DNA of 64,000 nucleotides from contig CM075937.1 in NCBI GenBank assembly GCA_038030265.1, forward strand, positions 28,128,198 through 28,192,197, given 5' to 3'. The notes under the pieces are model-generated. The model made no database searches, was not told where the DNA came from, and worked only from the letters and a program-made list of their open reading frames with translations. Both the position numbers and the translations under genes were made by a program. This document shows, piece by piece, positions 10,648 to 20,372 of this stretch (within the stretch, counting starts at the first letter, position 1; every line of letters begins with the position of its first letter). The DNA is from Corythucha ciliata (lineage: Eukaryota > Arthropoda > Insecta > Hemiptera > Tingidae).

Positions 10648-10742
10648 TGTACTATTTTCTGTGATTTTACTATTTTCTGTGATTTGTACTATTTTCTGTG
10701 ATTTGTACTATTTTCTGTGATTTGTACTATTTTCTGTGATTC
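10648..10742. repeat. Tandem repeat, about 20-bp unit (TACTATTTTCTGTGATTTG)
   Basis: Five nearly identical units of tactattttctgtgattt(gt) follow the Transib stop codon by about 60 bp. They lie in the element's 3' untranslated/subterminal zone. Confidence 0.85.
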
Positions 10743-11004
10743 TCACTTAGTTTTCAAAAGTAATATGACACTTTTTCCAATATTGAAAGTATTTTATTTT
10801 ATTTGTTTGTTCATTTTCCAAAGAAAAAATAAATTCCGTTCCTTAGTTCATTTTCTTGTTATTTATTATGACTTTTTCATCGCAGTATCACATTTACCAC
10901 TTACGACACCTCAATTCTGACTACACCATCGTGTTCAGCGTTCAAAAACATATAAGAAAGCATGGTCATATCCACAAAATATAATGGAATGAGCGCGGTA
11001 TAAG

Positions 11005-11040
11005 TTGTGGTCACCTAGATTTGAGATCTGAACCACTGTG
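11005..11040 (-). repeat. Transib right terminal inverted repeat
   Basis: Inverse of 8007-8042 with one mismatch; ends CACTGTG at 11034-11040, followed directly by the CGACC target duplicate and then the MITE's TTA. Confidence 0.92.
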
Positions 11041-11045
11041 CGACC

Positions 11046-11382
11046 TTAATCGTCCGAACTCGAGCGCTTCTACCTTCTTGCTAACTTCGGCTCCGGCCAG
11101 TCCCCCTTTAGGTCTCCCCTTTCCCATCCTATTTTAACAAGACAAGTCGTTACGTCACATTTAGTTACATCATTACAATATTTGGCATGAGGGTGATGTT
11201 TAAACAATGGATTTTCGATCAGTCTGTAAATATTTTTAGTTGCGTTGGGTCGAGTATTTGTGATCCTAAGAATTCTATTAAATAACGTTGAAATTTTGTT
11301 TTGAAGAAATCGATAAAAACTGATACAGTAAGGGAGAGTGTCGTCATAACCCCTAATAGCGTGTTGCATGTGCGAAGAGACA
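11046..11382. other. No gene recognised
   Basis: A minus-strand ORF of 112 codons spans 11070-11408 but crosses the terminal repeat of the next element and shows no domain. I regard it as chance. Confidence 0.5.
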
Positions 11383-11919
11383 TCGCTCATTTGCGAGAAC
11401 ATTGTCACAATTCAAAAATAGGCATTTTTCAGGAGAAGCATCTGAACTTTGGACAGATAATTAATTCTTAATCTTGGTGATTAGCCGTAGGTTTTGACTC
11501 AATCATCACTGTGAAAGCATCATATAGCCAGATCAAAGAGTTTTGAGCCTCATTAGAACTGTCCCCGTTTCGTAGTACAATAAATAAATCATGACCTTTT
11601 GATTGTGACACTATGCCCGAAAAATGTCTGTTGAATGCGAGTACTATTTGCAGTTATGACGTTACAGTCATCAACCAAAACGGAGATGCGTATTGTAACT
11701 GTAAGTGCCTCACAAAAACTTAGTCTACTAACTTGAAATGAAACACTCAAAAATAAGCTTTAAAAAATTCTGAAGAAATTAACTCAAGGGTAGGTGTTTT
11801 TCCAAGGTAGAAACTTGAGTGGTAATTAAACATAATTCGAAGAATGGAATTACAAAATTACAAAGAATTGAAAAAAGTTTCGTAGTACTTGGGAACCAAA
11901 TTTTTCTGGATCAGTTCCT

Positions 11920-13850
11920 TTAGATCTTTTTTTTTTTCCTCTCAGAAATACCGGGTTTCTCACTGAATGCTGGAGTGAGGTTTATGGATGGGGAAGGTTT
12001 AGCAGATTTTTTCTTAATTTTCGTTACCACTACTTCTTCGAATTGGCCTTGCTCGTAAGAAGTTTTATAAAAAATTGAGTTAGGGGATTCCTTGCAAAAT
12101 TTAACTACTTTCAGTTCAGAAATCTTTACCCTTCCCATATTCAAACGGCCTATATCTACTTCGAGCTGCTTCATGTCATAAAAGTCAGTGAAACACATTT
12201 CGTTAACGTGGAAAGGTTCTCCAGACTTCCTCGCAGATCTAATTATTGAAATAAGAGTTTCTGGGGTGTAGATGGAGCCACTTTTCAAATGTCGTTTTAA
12301 ATTTTTTTTCGATCAATGAGTGGGCTGAATCCCCTTCATTTTGAGTATGCCCTCTAATAAGGAATTTGTGCGTAATGCTTTCTACGTTTAGAAACCGAAA
12401 GGCATAGAGGTACAAGGCATACATGAATTTATTCTTTTGTTGCCCCGCACAATTGTCTGAGTAGAATATGAAGTGTTGCCCCTTTGAAATGTTTTCTTTG
12501 ATATATCGAAGCACGCAGGTTCCCAATTCGTTCACTCCTCTATGGCCGTGGCTCTCATCCCATACAAAGCATTCACACGAATTATCAAGCAAATTTTAAT
12601 AGTAAAATTAAGCACATTCAATTTTGTCTTATAGTAAAACACTGAGACTTCTCCCTTTGGCAACTGCATCACGGCTTGTAAGTCATAAACTGCGACCAGT
12701 GTACCGTCAGTTGCGTTTCTTTCTTTATCATTTTTCTTCTCGATCCGGGACAACTCCTTTTCCTTTAAATGGATTGCGTGAGCCTCTTCCAGCCGCTTTT
12801 TGTCATCCCCTTCCGTGTTGTCGAATGCGAAACATTGATCGCACTGATCCTTTTTTGGCGTGAAGAACGAAATGTTGAACTCCGAGTTGAACATTCGATA
12901 GAACAAAGTATAGTTCCCATATTCTATGTTTAATCCCCGACAGTAATTGACGTAGTCCTTATGAAGATCGGCGACAGTTTTGCTTCCGTCAATAAACAGT
13001 TTGGTCGTACTAGCCCTAGTGTAATGGCTCTCAATTTTAGGTATAGCAATAATGAATTGTCGTATACCATTTTTAACTCGTTCGTCCGTTTTCGGGTGCT
13101 TGTCGTGTCGGCCTCTTTTATCTTTCTCCATTAGGACGTCTGCCACTTTGTTTTTTTTCTGCATGACCGTTCGAATGTTTCGGCTGTTGATGTCGAGAGT
13201 GTTCATGAAGAACACCTTGCAGACTTGAATCGTGTTTCCCTCGTGAGTGAGATAATATCTCATGTTTTTTCCTCTTGATGGTCTCGTTCCTCCAACACGA
13301 ACATATCGATACCGGGGGTGAACTTCTTTCATGGAGTTGTGTATGAACTGCCTTTGTTTATCCAAGCATCCCAACGCCCAGTAGGCCGAGAACAGCTGGA
13401 ACCGCTGGTCGTCACCAAGTTTTGTAGAGCTCTTGAGTCGGTATTTTTCCGTGCAGGGGGGCTTCACTGTTCGACACTGTCTTTGGTCCTCATTTCGTAC
13501 TGTTTTCCAGAGTTCCGAACTGCCTTCGCCACATTCCTACGCCATTTTTCTTCATTTCTTTTCCGCTTTCTACCTCTTTTTTCTTGGCTTGTCACACACA
13601 CATTCGTCGTGCACCGTAAGCTGTCGTCAATGTTATTGTTCGTTGCATCCTTTTGGGGAATTTCTCGCTCAATATCGTCGCTGTCTGTATTATTATCGTC
13701 TATTGGCTCGTACGTTCTGTCGTTGATAATGTCGTCGCAATCTTCAGAAGATTCACTGCAGGTACTGCACGTGTGACTGGAGCCAGAGGAAGAACTGGAA
13801 GGGCAGCGTTGAGGGACGCTTTCAGGACGATAATTTTCCTGTTCCACCCC
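11920..13850 (-). pseudogene. DUF7869-type transposase-like protein, frameshifted
   Basis: Minus-strand order: a Ser/Asp-rich acidic N-terminus (13850-13550) and a basic stretch (KRGRKRKRNEEKW). Next is a Cys-containing segment with YWALGCLDKQRQFI, then PKKDQCDQCFAF. The core follows: an Asp motif DLQAVMQLP (about 12690), YSDNCAGQQKN (about 12450) and RGHTQNEGDSAHSLIE (about 12330). The Asp, Asp and HTQxExD-xxxx-IE set repeats in the second copy at 59191-61619 and looks like an RNase H-fold catalytic core. Three one-base shifts (near a C-run at 13447, an A-run near 12603 and an A8/T8 run near 12303) break the frame. The DUF7869 name is from memory. Confidence 0.7.
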
Positions 13851-14279
13851 TGAACCCTCTTTGTCTGTGAAAAAGTATTAATATCCAACAATTTCAGAGA
13901 GCAAAAACAGTGACGACTTTAAAGAATGCATTCTGGTAAGATACTAACTGATTTTTGGAGACGTTTCTCTGCTTGGGGATTCAAGATTGACCGTTTAGAG
14001 TTTTCTCCATTACCTACGAGTAAAAAGAATCCCGTAATTAATTATAATTACTAAATCACCACTATTGTGATAGGTAGTTTTATTGAAGAAGCAGATCTCT
14101 TTTTGGGCAATTGTTGTCTTTATTCGAGTCCAAAGACATCCTAAGTAGCTTCGCTCCTCGACTTTCCATACTCCCTCGTCTTGAACAAAAAAAAAGAAGG
14201 GCATTACTTCTCACACCGGTGCTGTGAGCAGTTCAGCCAATGAAATAATTGAATGGAAGACAGTAATAACTCAAAATGT

Positions 14280-14600
14280 ATAAAAGTCGTTTCACAGTTT
14301 TACAAAATGTTTGTGTAACAATAATGTCACAAGACCGTTTAAGGACTTTGTTGACTTATTCAAACTTTCCAAGATTTTTATGGAAATAAAGTCACATGCA
14401 GATATATACCAACAAAAAATTTCAATTCTTGCAAGAAAAACGTAACATGTCCAACTATGACAACAAAGCAACCCTCGTGATTTCATGAAACAACGTCACA
14501 TTTCAAATTATGCCTCTCTCAACGCATGCTAAAAAATGTAAACGTGTGTTCGTTATTCCGACTATAGTGTCACAAACCCAAACATGACACTTTTACCGTA
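14280..14600. repeat. Subterminal GTCACA-rich zone
   Basis: TGTCACA or close variants (aatgtcacaag, aagtcacatg, acgtcacatt, agtgtcacaaa, ttcacag, gtaacat) recur every 30-80 bp here, and singly near both ends (11402-11408, 11606-11612, 14887-14893). This pattern suits clustered transposase-binding sites of the surrounding element. It is an inference from word repetition only. Confidence 0.45.
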
Positions 14601-14914
14601 AAATATGCAGTTTTACCTTATTTTTGTTGACAGCAAGACCGTATTATCTCCCAATATAACACTTTTCCACCAATAAACTCACATCTTCCCTCAGCAATCA
14701 GAAGAATGAAACTGAGATAAGACTATACAAGCGCACAGGGGACTTGACTTACTGAAAAGAGTGACATGATGGCAAGTGCTCTCTATCGGCGAGAATTTGA
14801 AACCAGGTTATGACGCTCTACCAGTAAACAGGCATGAGCTAAGTCAATTCATTCCTAAAAGTAACTAAAAATCAGCAAATTTGGAGTTGTGACGGTGTTC
14901 TCGCAAATGAGCGA

Positions 14915-15559
14915 CATGTAGTCCACCGAACACTCAAAGTACTTTCTGAAAACTCAAAATCAGTAGTGGATCATTCCACTCTCTTGTCTCGGGTAATTAA
15001 TATTTTAATAAATTTAATTACCTATTATTTAAATTTATACCGGACAACATCCTTTAAAATGATACTCAGTGTACCTCCGGGTTGTTCATGTTTCAGATAA
15101 TTTTATGTTTAAATTGACTTTTTCAAAGATCAATCTCAATCTCGATCTTTTTCAAAGATCTTGATTTTAAGTAATTTTAAGAACTTGTCCCTCACCTCAA
15201 GATATCTTTTTCTGCTAGGTGCTTTTGAGAATATTTAACAAAAATGACCTGATAGTCCCCCTTTCCGATAATTTGCACTTTTCAGCCAACCTGCTTAGCG
15301 ATGGTTTGAATTAAGCTGATGGTAATGAGTGTCCAACTCTTCTGTCCCATTCCCTCAAGTCCCCCTAAGTGGCCGTAATGGCGATATTTACCTTTCAGGG
15401 ATTGCCCTCTTTCGTCAATGTTTGGAGGGTGTGAGGGGGTCACAATCAAAAGTGCCGAAGGACTTTATTAGAAGAGTTCATTAAAATAAAAGGAAGTTTC
15501 TGTATTTTTATAGATATAATATAATCTGTAAAGGTTGTAGAAAGACGGGGTACAGTTGA
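14915..15559. other. No gene recognised
   Basis: AT-rich sequence with a GATC/AAGATC-rich patch at about 15118-15175, similar in wording to the palindromic patch at 23665-23750. No coding signal. Confidence 0.45.
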
Positions 15560-16080
15560 TATAGTTATGAAGAAAAAGCCAAAACACCCGTCGAAGTCTT
15601 CAATTATTTATTCTCGCCTACGTTTCGCTATGATCCTAGCATCCTCAGGGCTCTAAACATTGTAAAAAAATTTTTTTTGTCGGCAGGTGTTTTCCTTGCT
15701 CTTTTTCTCTTTTTTCTTTTGTTAACCTAATTTGTCATGGGGGGAGGGGGTTTTAATTGCTTCATTTTATTATGTTAATTGTGGGTTTTTAATGGTTTTC
15801 ATTATCTAACAAGGTCTCTCATTTATACATCGGGTGTGTTTCTAATGTGAGGCTTTTGTTTTAACGACCTGGAACTTTTTAACGTTTCGGACTTTGGGTA
15901 AGACTTGTCTTGGGCCATGTGGTTGATTTCTCATACTTGGTTTTGTTATTTAAATTAGTAATTATGTGAAATTTTTACAATGTTTAGAGCACTGAGGATG
16001 CTAGGATCATAGCGAAACGTAGGCGAGAATAAATAATTGAAGACTTCGACGGGTGTTTTGGCTTTTTCTTCATAACTATA
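15560..16080. mobile_element. Inverted-repeat element, arms about 112 bp
   Basis: Arms 15560-15671 and 15970-16080 are almost perfect reverse complements, starting TATAGTTATGAAGAAAAAGC. The arms contain CTGAGGA, a small GCTA/TAGC hairpin and GAAACGTAGG. That order recalls the CUGANGA...GAAAC core of hammerhead motifs known in Penelope-like retroelements. The upstream helix of a hammerhead is not convincing. The words ATAATATAATCTG lie both before (about 15517-15529) and after (about 16088-16100) the unit, so insertion with a long target duplication is possible. Confidence 0.6.
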
Positions 16081-16580
16081 CATATACATAATATAATCTG
16101 AACTCACGTGTCTAGACCTCAATAAAATGATATATATATGTATATATTTGCCCGAGGACGTCGCGCAGAGACCAAGAGGAGAGAGACAGACCGAGAGACA
16201 ATGAATGTCCAAGTCGGCTTTGCGTAGCGAGCCCGAGTTATCGTCCAAAGGGGGGGGGGGGAGCGATAAAAGGTGATCTCCTCACAAGGGCATACTGTGT
16301 TATTTGAGAGAACAAGACAACAAGAGTTTCATTTTGTAAATTGAGACTGAAACCCACAATTTCCCCCGCCAGGATCATAATGAGCCATATGTGGGTACTG
16401 GCTGCAAAATAAATCATTATTCGCCACAGGCTTAAAAACCCTATACATTTTATGTATATGTATTGCCACCGATCTAGTCATTATTGACTTCAGGTCAACC
16501 AACTGATTCTCCCACCTGTTAAAACTAAACATTAGCACTCGGTTGACAAAAACCAACCTTGGTTTTTGTTCGTATTCCAG
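16081..16580. other. No gene recognised
   Basis: Contains (TA)n near 16120-16150, a G10 run near 16252 and AG-rich sequence. No coding region is supported. Confidence 0.45.
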
Positions 16581-17010
16581 TTCCATTGCATTATTTGACA
16601 GGATTTCATGTTAATTTTTCCATTTCGATCGCCCTTCGTTTTTGTTCGTATTTCATCTCAATTCGAATCGTTGTTTTTTTTTTATTTATCCAGGTTTCTC
16701 CATCCCCAGACACCTGGTCCAACTCCTCCAATGAGTGTTTTAAATTTATTGTCACTTTTGGTTTTTGTTCCATATTAAAAACAAATTTCATTCAAGTTAG
16801 TGCTTTGAGCTATTTAAAATTATGTTTGTTGTTCAAGTTATCGGAATATAACATTTCTCTAGACAAAATCATCTGAATTCCATCGTATTATTTGAAAATA
16901 TTTGATCTTAATTATATCTTCCTGATCGCAGTTCATTATCGTTCGCATTTCATTTTAATTTGAAACATTGTTTTTTTATTTTTTATTTATCCAGGCTCCA
17001 CCATCCCCAC
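16581..17010. repeat. Diverged direct duplication (16581-16710 and 16878-17010)
   Basis: Both copies run from ttccat(t/c)g...ttatttga to tttatttatccagg...ccatcccca in the same order, about 75% alike, about 297 bp apart. The unit has no ORF. It may be the two ends of a small element or an old tandem duplication. Confidence 0.6.
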
Positions 17011-17029
17011 GTTATTGACATCCCTGGAG

Positions 17030-17165
17030 GGATGGCGGTTATTGACAAAATAACCGGTTATAGGTTAACCGGTTATTTTTGCAGGCGGTTAAACCTTTAG
17101 GTTATTAACCTACTAATAATAACCGGTTATTGGAATAACCGGTTACCGGTTATTTTTTTATTAAA
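17030..17165. repeat. hAT subterminal AACCGGTTA repeats
   Basis: ATAACCGGTTA words occur at least five times in both orientations in 130 bp, beginning after ccctggagggatggcgg. Such AACCGGTTA-rich ends are typical of ZBED-type hAT transposons. A ZBED-type hAT C-terminus lies just inside (17291-18262, minus), so this is probably its 3' end. Confidence 0.6.
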
Positions 17166-17290
17166 AGATAAAATAAATAATGACGTAAAAGAGAATGTAG
17201 GTCAAAGGCAAATTGAAAGAAAAATTGCATCAAATCATTTTACTTATAGAAAACTTAAAATACAAACGAATAAAAACAAACAAAAGTAAA

Positions 17291-18262
17291 TTATAAAGGC
17301 CAATATTTTTCATGAATACGGTTCATGAAAACTCGTTCTACGACATGCCGGTCGGTCAGCCGACTTCTTTCATCCGACACAACATCGTTTAATGTAGAAA
17401 CGAGTCGTTCGGAAGCAACCGAGCTGCCAACCAAACATAAATATTTTTCAGCTACGGCACATAATCCGGGCATACACGAGGAACTCTTTATCCAAAATTC
17501 GAAAGGATAATTGTTTCGTGGAAGTAGAGGCTGTTGAATATATAGTTTCAATTCACTTGGAACTGAGCTCTCTACTTCCACGCTACAACCAGTGTCAGCC
17601 ACAGTTCGGTCATGTTGCGACCATAGCGGATTGCTAGTCGGCGTAATTACCGAAGGTGGAGTTCCTGACCCATTGCCAGTCAGGGATAACACTTCTGACT
17701 TCACTAGCGATATTCGTCACAGCCTGAGATGCAATAATGGGTTGCATATACATTTTTTTAAACCGGGGATCCATCAGGGAGGCGTGGCACAGAAGAGGGT
17801 TCTGTAATACTTTATTGCTCCGGTCTTTGAGGCTACTCAAAAGTTTTTGTGCCAATTTCTTTGATGCATCATGCTTGTGCTGGGTGTTGGCTATTTTCAA
17901 TGCACTTTCGATGCATGCAACCAACGGAATCACCAGGCTTCCGGTGACATATTCGTTGCCCGAGATTTCTTTGGTTGCCTCATCGAAAGGCATGAGAATA
18001 TCAACCACTTCAGACAGCAACTCGATAACAGACCTGGGCAATAGTTGGAGACATTTTCACAAACCTTTTCAACATATTAAATGTCGAGTTCCACCTCGTT
18101 GGAACTGACTGAATCAGGAGCGATACCGAACCCTCTTCTGTTCCCTCCTGCTCCGCTCTAAGTTTGTCCATAAAAACATTGCTGTGCCTCCCGAAGCTAA
18201 CAATACTTTTCACATCCTTAATTACTTGTTTTAAAATGTCATTACTTTCATCTTCCAAGCCA
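17291..18262 (-). pseudogene. ZBED-type hAT transposase, middle and C-terminal part
   Basis: Minus-strand pieces read: IKDVKSIVSFGRHSNVFMDKL and SVPTRWNSTFNMLKRF (the TRWNST hAT motif), then LPRSVIELLSEVVDIL...PLVACIES...LMDPRFKKMYM, and finally the C-terminal dimerisation domain (LCLVGSSVASERLVSTLNDVVSDERSRL). Frame changes near 18015-18040 and near 17690 mean it is broken. The 5' portion of what is probably the same gene lies at 22036-22600, and the intervening 3.8 kb is other transposons. The catalytic middle (the part just after TDIWTS) is missing. Confidence 0.75.
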
Positions 18263-18722
18263 TCTGTTCATCGGTTTCTGAGCAGTAATTTGCGTCAAGT
18301 AAATATTTCAAATTCGCTTCTTGACGAGGTATTCGAAGCACGCAAATTTTATTTGAACTACGTTCGATTCGTTCGTAGCTGCACGTATTACAAGAATATG
18401 TCAGTGTCGTTTTGTGAGTTACTTTATTTTCTATAATATCACTGGCTGATATCAAATACTCCAAGAATTCAGCTACGTCTTGCTGGGTTCTTTCTTGAAA
18501 AAAATTGTGTCCATTATTTTCAGCAACGTAAGTTCTTATTGGAAAAGAGCACAATGGCTTAGAATTATGTTTGTCTCTGTGATTTTTGTATTCTTTGGCA
18601 AGAAGTGTTGAAGCATTACGAGAATTATTGGACGCAAGTTCGTTTAATAAGTCATTTATACTAAAAGAGATTGGCACACTGCATTGGCATAGCATGACAC
18701 ATTGTCGTTGTTTGAAACCCTG
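18250..18722 (-). pseudogene. Ubiquitin-specific protease (USP/UCH-like) fragment
   Basis: Minus strand: a Cys-box-like NDNVSCYANAVCQSLL (about 18705-18658) is followed, after a frame shift near 18655, by the QQDVAEFLEYL box typical of USP enzymes and then a CNTCSYERIE zinc-finger-like segment. The catalytic His/Asp boxes are absent. The fragment ends abruptly at about 18255, where the hAT reading at 17291-18262 begins, a chimeric junction. Possible origins are a captured host deubiquitinase fragment or a transposon-borne USP. I cannot tell which. Confidence 0.65.
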
Positions 18723-18960
18723 GAATTAAAGGCAGGGCCGAAACTAGGGATTTTCTGTGGGGGGGGGGGCAAGCTCTATTTTGCCGCCCGTCTTTACCAC
18801 CTCCCCTCATCAATCACCAAAGAGTTCCCAAATCCTGTAATAGTCACCTTCAATCACTTTCGAATTGGATATTGGTCTCTAAGTAGTTTTATTTTGACAC
18901 GTTCGTTTTAGACAGGAATGTACTTTTATACGGGAGACAAAAAGTCAGGAAAGTTTTGCA

Positions 18961-19935
18961 TTATTTATGGAAGTTTATTTTGCGAGCTTTTTTTGATGCA
19001 AATACTTTTATAATATTGTCGTAGGTGATACGTGAGGCTCTTTGGTTCTCTATTGATATAATACTAATATCCGTCAATTTCTGCTGTCCCATCGTGCTTC
19101 GGAGGTAGTTTTTAACCAATTTCATTTTGCTAAAACCTCTTTCGCCTGAAGCCACGGTCACAGCGAGGGTCAAGAATATTCTTAGAGCAGTAGTAATGTT
19201 TGGATAGCATTCTTCCAAGTTTCTCTCATAGATCAAGCGAAGCGTCTCAGCTGATCCGGCTGCTTCAAAAGTTGTATCAATCGACAATGCATGGTGCTTG
19301 AAACTTCCGACTTCCAAGGCAAATTCTTCCTTGTTTATGTCCTTGAGTAGACATTCGACAAGTTTTCTGCTTTGGTATTTAATTCTTCTACACTCAATTT
19401 GTGAAATTGAGTGCCACACAAGAAATCAAACCGACTGCTGATAAGATTCAGGGCTTCAAATCTTGTTGTTAATTCACTGATGACCCTGTCAATGATTTCA
19501 AAGAGGGATATCTTGAATGCCTCCTCTTGTGTGCTTCTTGAAGCCTCGTCAGCACGGAGTTCGCCATCCATTTTTTTTTCTTTTCCTTTTTTTCCTTTTT
19601 TCGGTGAAGTTCGACGGAATGCTGTTAGATTCCGCCATCTCTTTGGCTTCCGTCATCGCATTTGAAATGCATGATTCCCTCGAATCTTTAAGGAACTGTG
19701 TAAGGCCTCCCACACTCCGAGCTGCCTCGTCGATTGTCAGGTTATCTCTCTGGAGGTACCGATTGACGAGGTCTATCTTGCTGAGCAGATGGTACCAAAA
19801 GCAAGAATTAACTATAAAATCAAATGTTCTCAAATTTGTAAGAATTGAACGTGCAGTACTTTTAGTTTCCGAGGAAGAAAGTCGATGGTCGCGCGGTTCG
19901 TCTAAGGCCTTAGTGACAACACCGAAATATTGGGT
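18961..19935 (-). pseudogene. ZMYM1-like hAT transposase, C-terminal half
   Basis: Minus strand reads LTNLRTFDFIVNSCFWYHLL...YLQRDNLTIDEAA, then ISLFEIIDRVISELTTRFEA, then the hAT dimerisation region (FLTLAVTVASGERGFSKMKL with LRSTMGQQKLTDISIISIE). This order is typical of ZMYM1-like hAT proteins. Two one-base shifts break it, one at the T-run 19569-19577 and one near 19350. The reading begins just left of the MULE end at 19935, so the N-terminal half is absent. Confidence 0.75.
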
Positions 19936-20110
19936 GTATACCAGTTGAGCGCCAAATAGGAAAATGTACACCAGTTGAGCGCAGCTGTGCATTGATCAAC
20001 GTACCAGTTGAGCGCAGCTTTCACGTACCAGTAAATTAATTAAACTGATATTATCCGGACGACGATGGAAGGGCATAGCCCAACACGATTCGAGTTTCGA
20101 GAAAAAATGG

Positions 20111-20181
20111 CTCTCCGGCGGGATTTGAACCCGCAACCTCTGGATTACCAGTCCAGCACGCTGCCATTTGCGCCACGGAGA
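20111..20181 (-). tRNA. tRNA-Thr(GGT)-like head of SINE copy A
   Basis: The minus strand folds as a cloverleaf: a six-pair acceptor stem (TCTCCG/CGGAGA), anticodon arm CTGGA-CTGGTAA-TCCAG (anticodon GGT) and T arm GCGGG-TTCAAAT-CCCGC. The A box (TGGCGCAAATGG) and B box (GGTTCAAATCC) are intact, so Pol III transcription is plausible. Because it sits in a repeated SINE unit it is probably not a functional tRNA gene. Confidence 0.7.
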
Positions 20182-20372
20182 CGCCTATGGGAGTCGTACT
20201 CCGAGGGATAAGCTAAGCCGAACCCCACCTAGGTCCATTGTTTCTCGAAACTCTAGGCGCTTCTCCTGATCGGTAAACCACGCCGAATTTAATCTTATCT
20301 AGATGTTGTTAGATTGATATAATGAATAAATCTGTCGCCGGCATTTTAATTAGTAAATTAATTAAACTGATA

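Larger units (their letters stand above)
8007..11040 (+). mobile_element. Complete Transib (RAG1-like) DNA transposon
   Basis: The element is 3,034 bp. Its ends are 36-bp inverted repeats with one mismatch (8007-8042 and 11005-11040) starting CACAGTGGTTCAGA. The target duplication is a perfect 5-bp CGACC (8002-8006 and 11041-11045). Transib elements are known for 5-bp GC-rich duplications and CACWRTG-like termini related to the V(D)J heptamer. The single gene (8257-10585) encodes a RAG1-core-like transposase. It landed in the terminal 5 bp of the MITE at 7813-8006, so it is younger than that MITE. I find no disabling mutation in the gene, so it may be active or recently so. Confidence 0.92.
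11383..14914 (-). mobile_element. DNA transposon with DUF7869-type transposase-like gene
   Basis: Inverted repeats of about 31 bp (11383-11413 and 14884-14914; TCGCTCATTTGCGAGAACA then GTCACAA) bracket a 3.5-kb unit. The gene lies on the minus strand at about 11920-13850. The right 600 bp has many TGTCACA-like words (see 14280-14600). No clear target duplication was found: the flanks are ...gagaca and catgta. The inverted repeats, single transposase-like gene and subterminal motifs support a cut-and-paste element, but the superfamily is not certain. Confidence 0.65.

Noticed and set aside
11070..11408. 112-codon minus ORF
   Set aside because: It crosses an element boundary and terminal repeat, with no domain.
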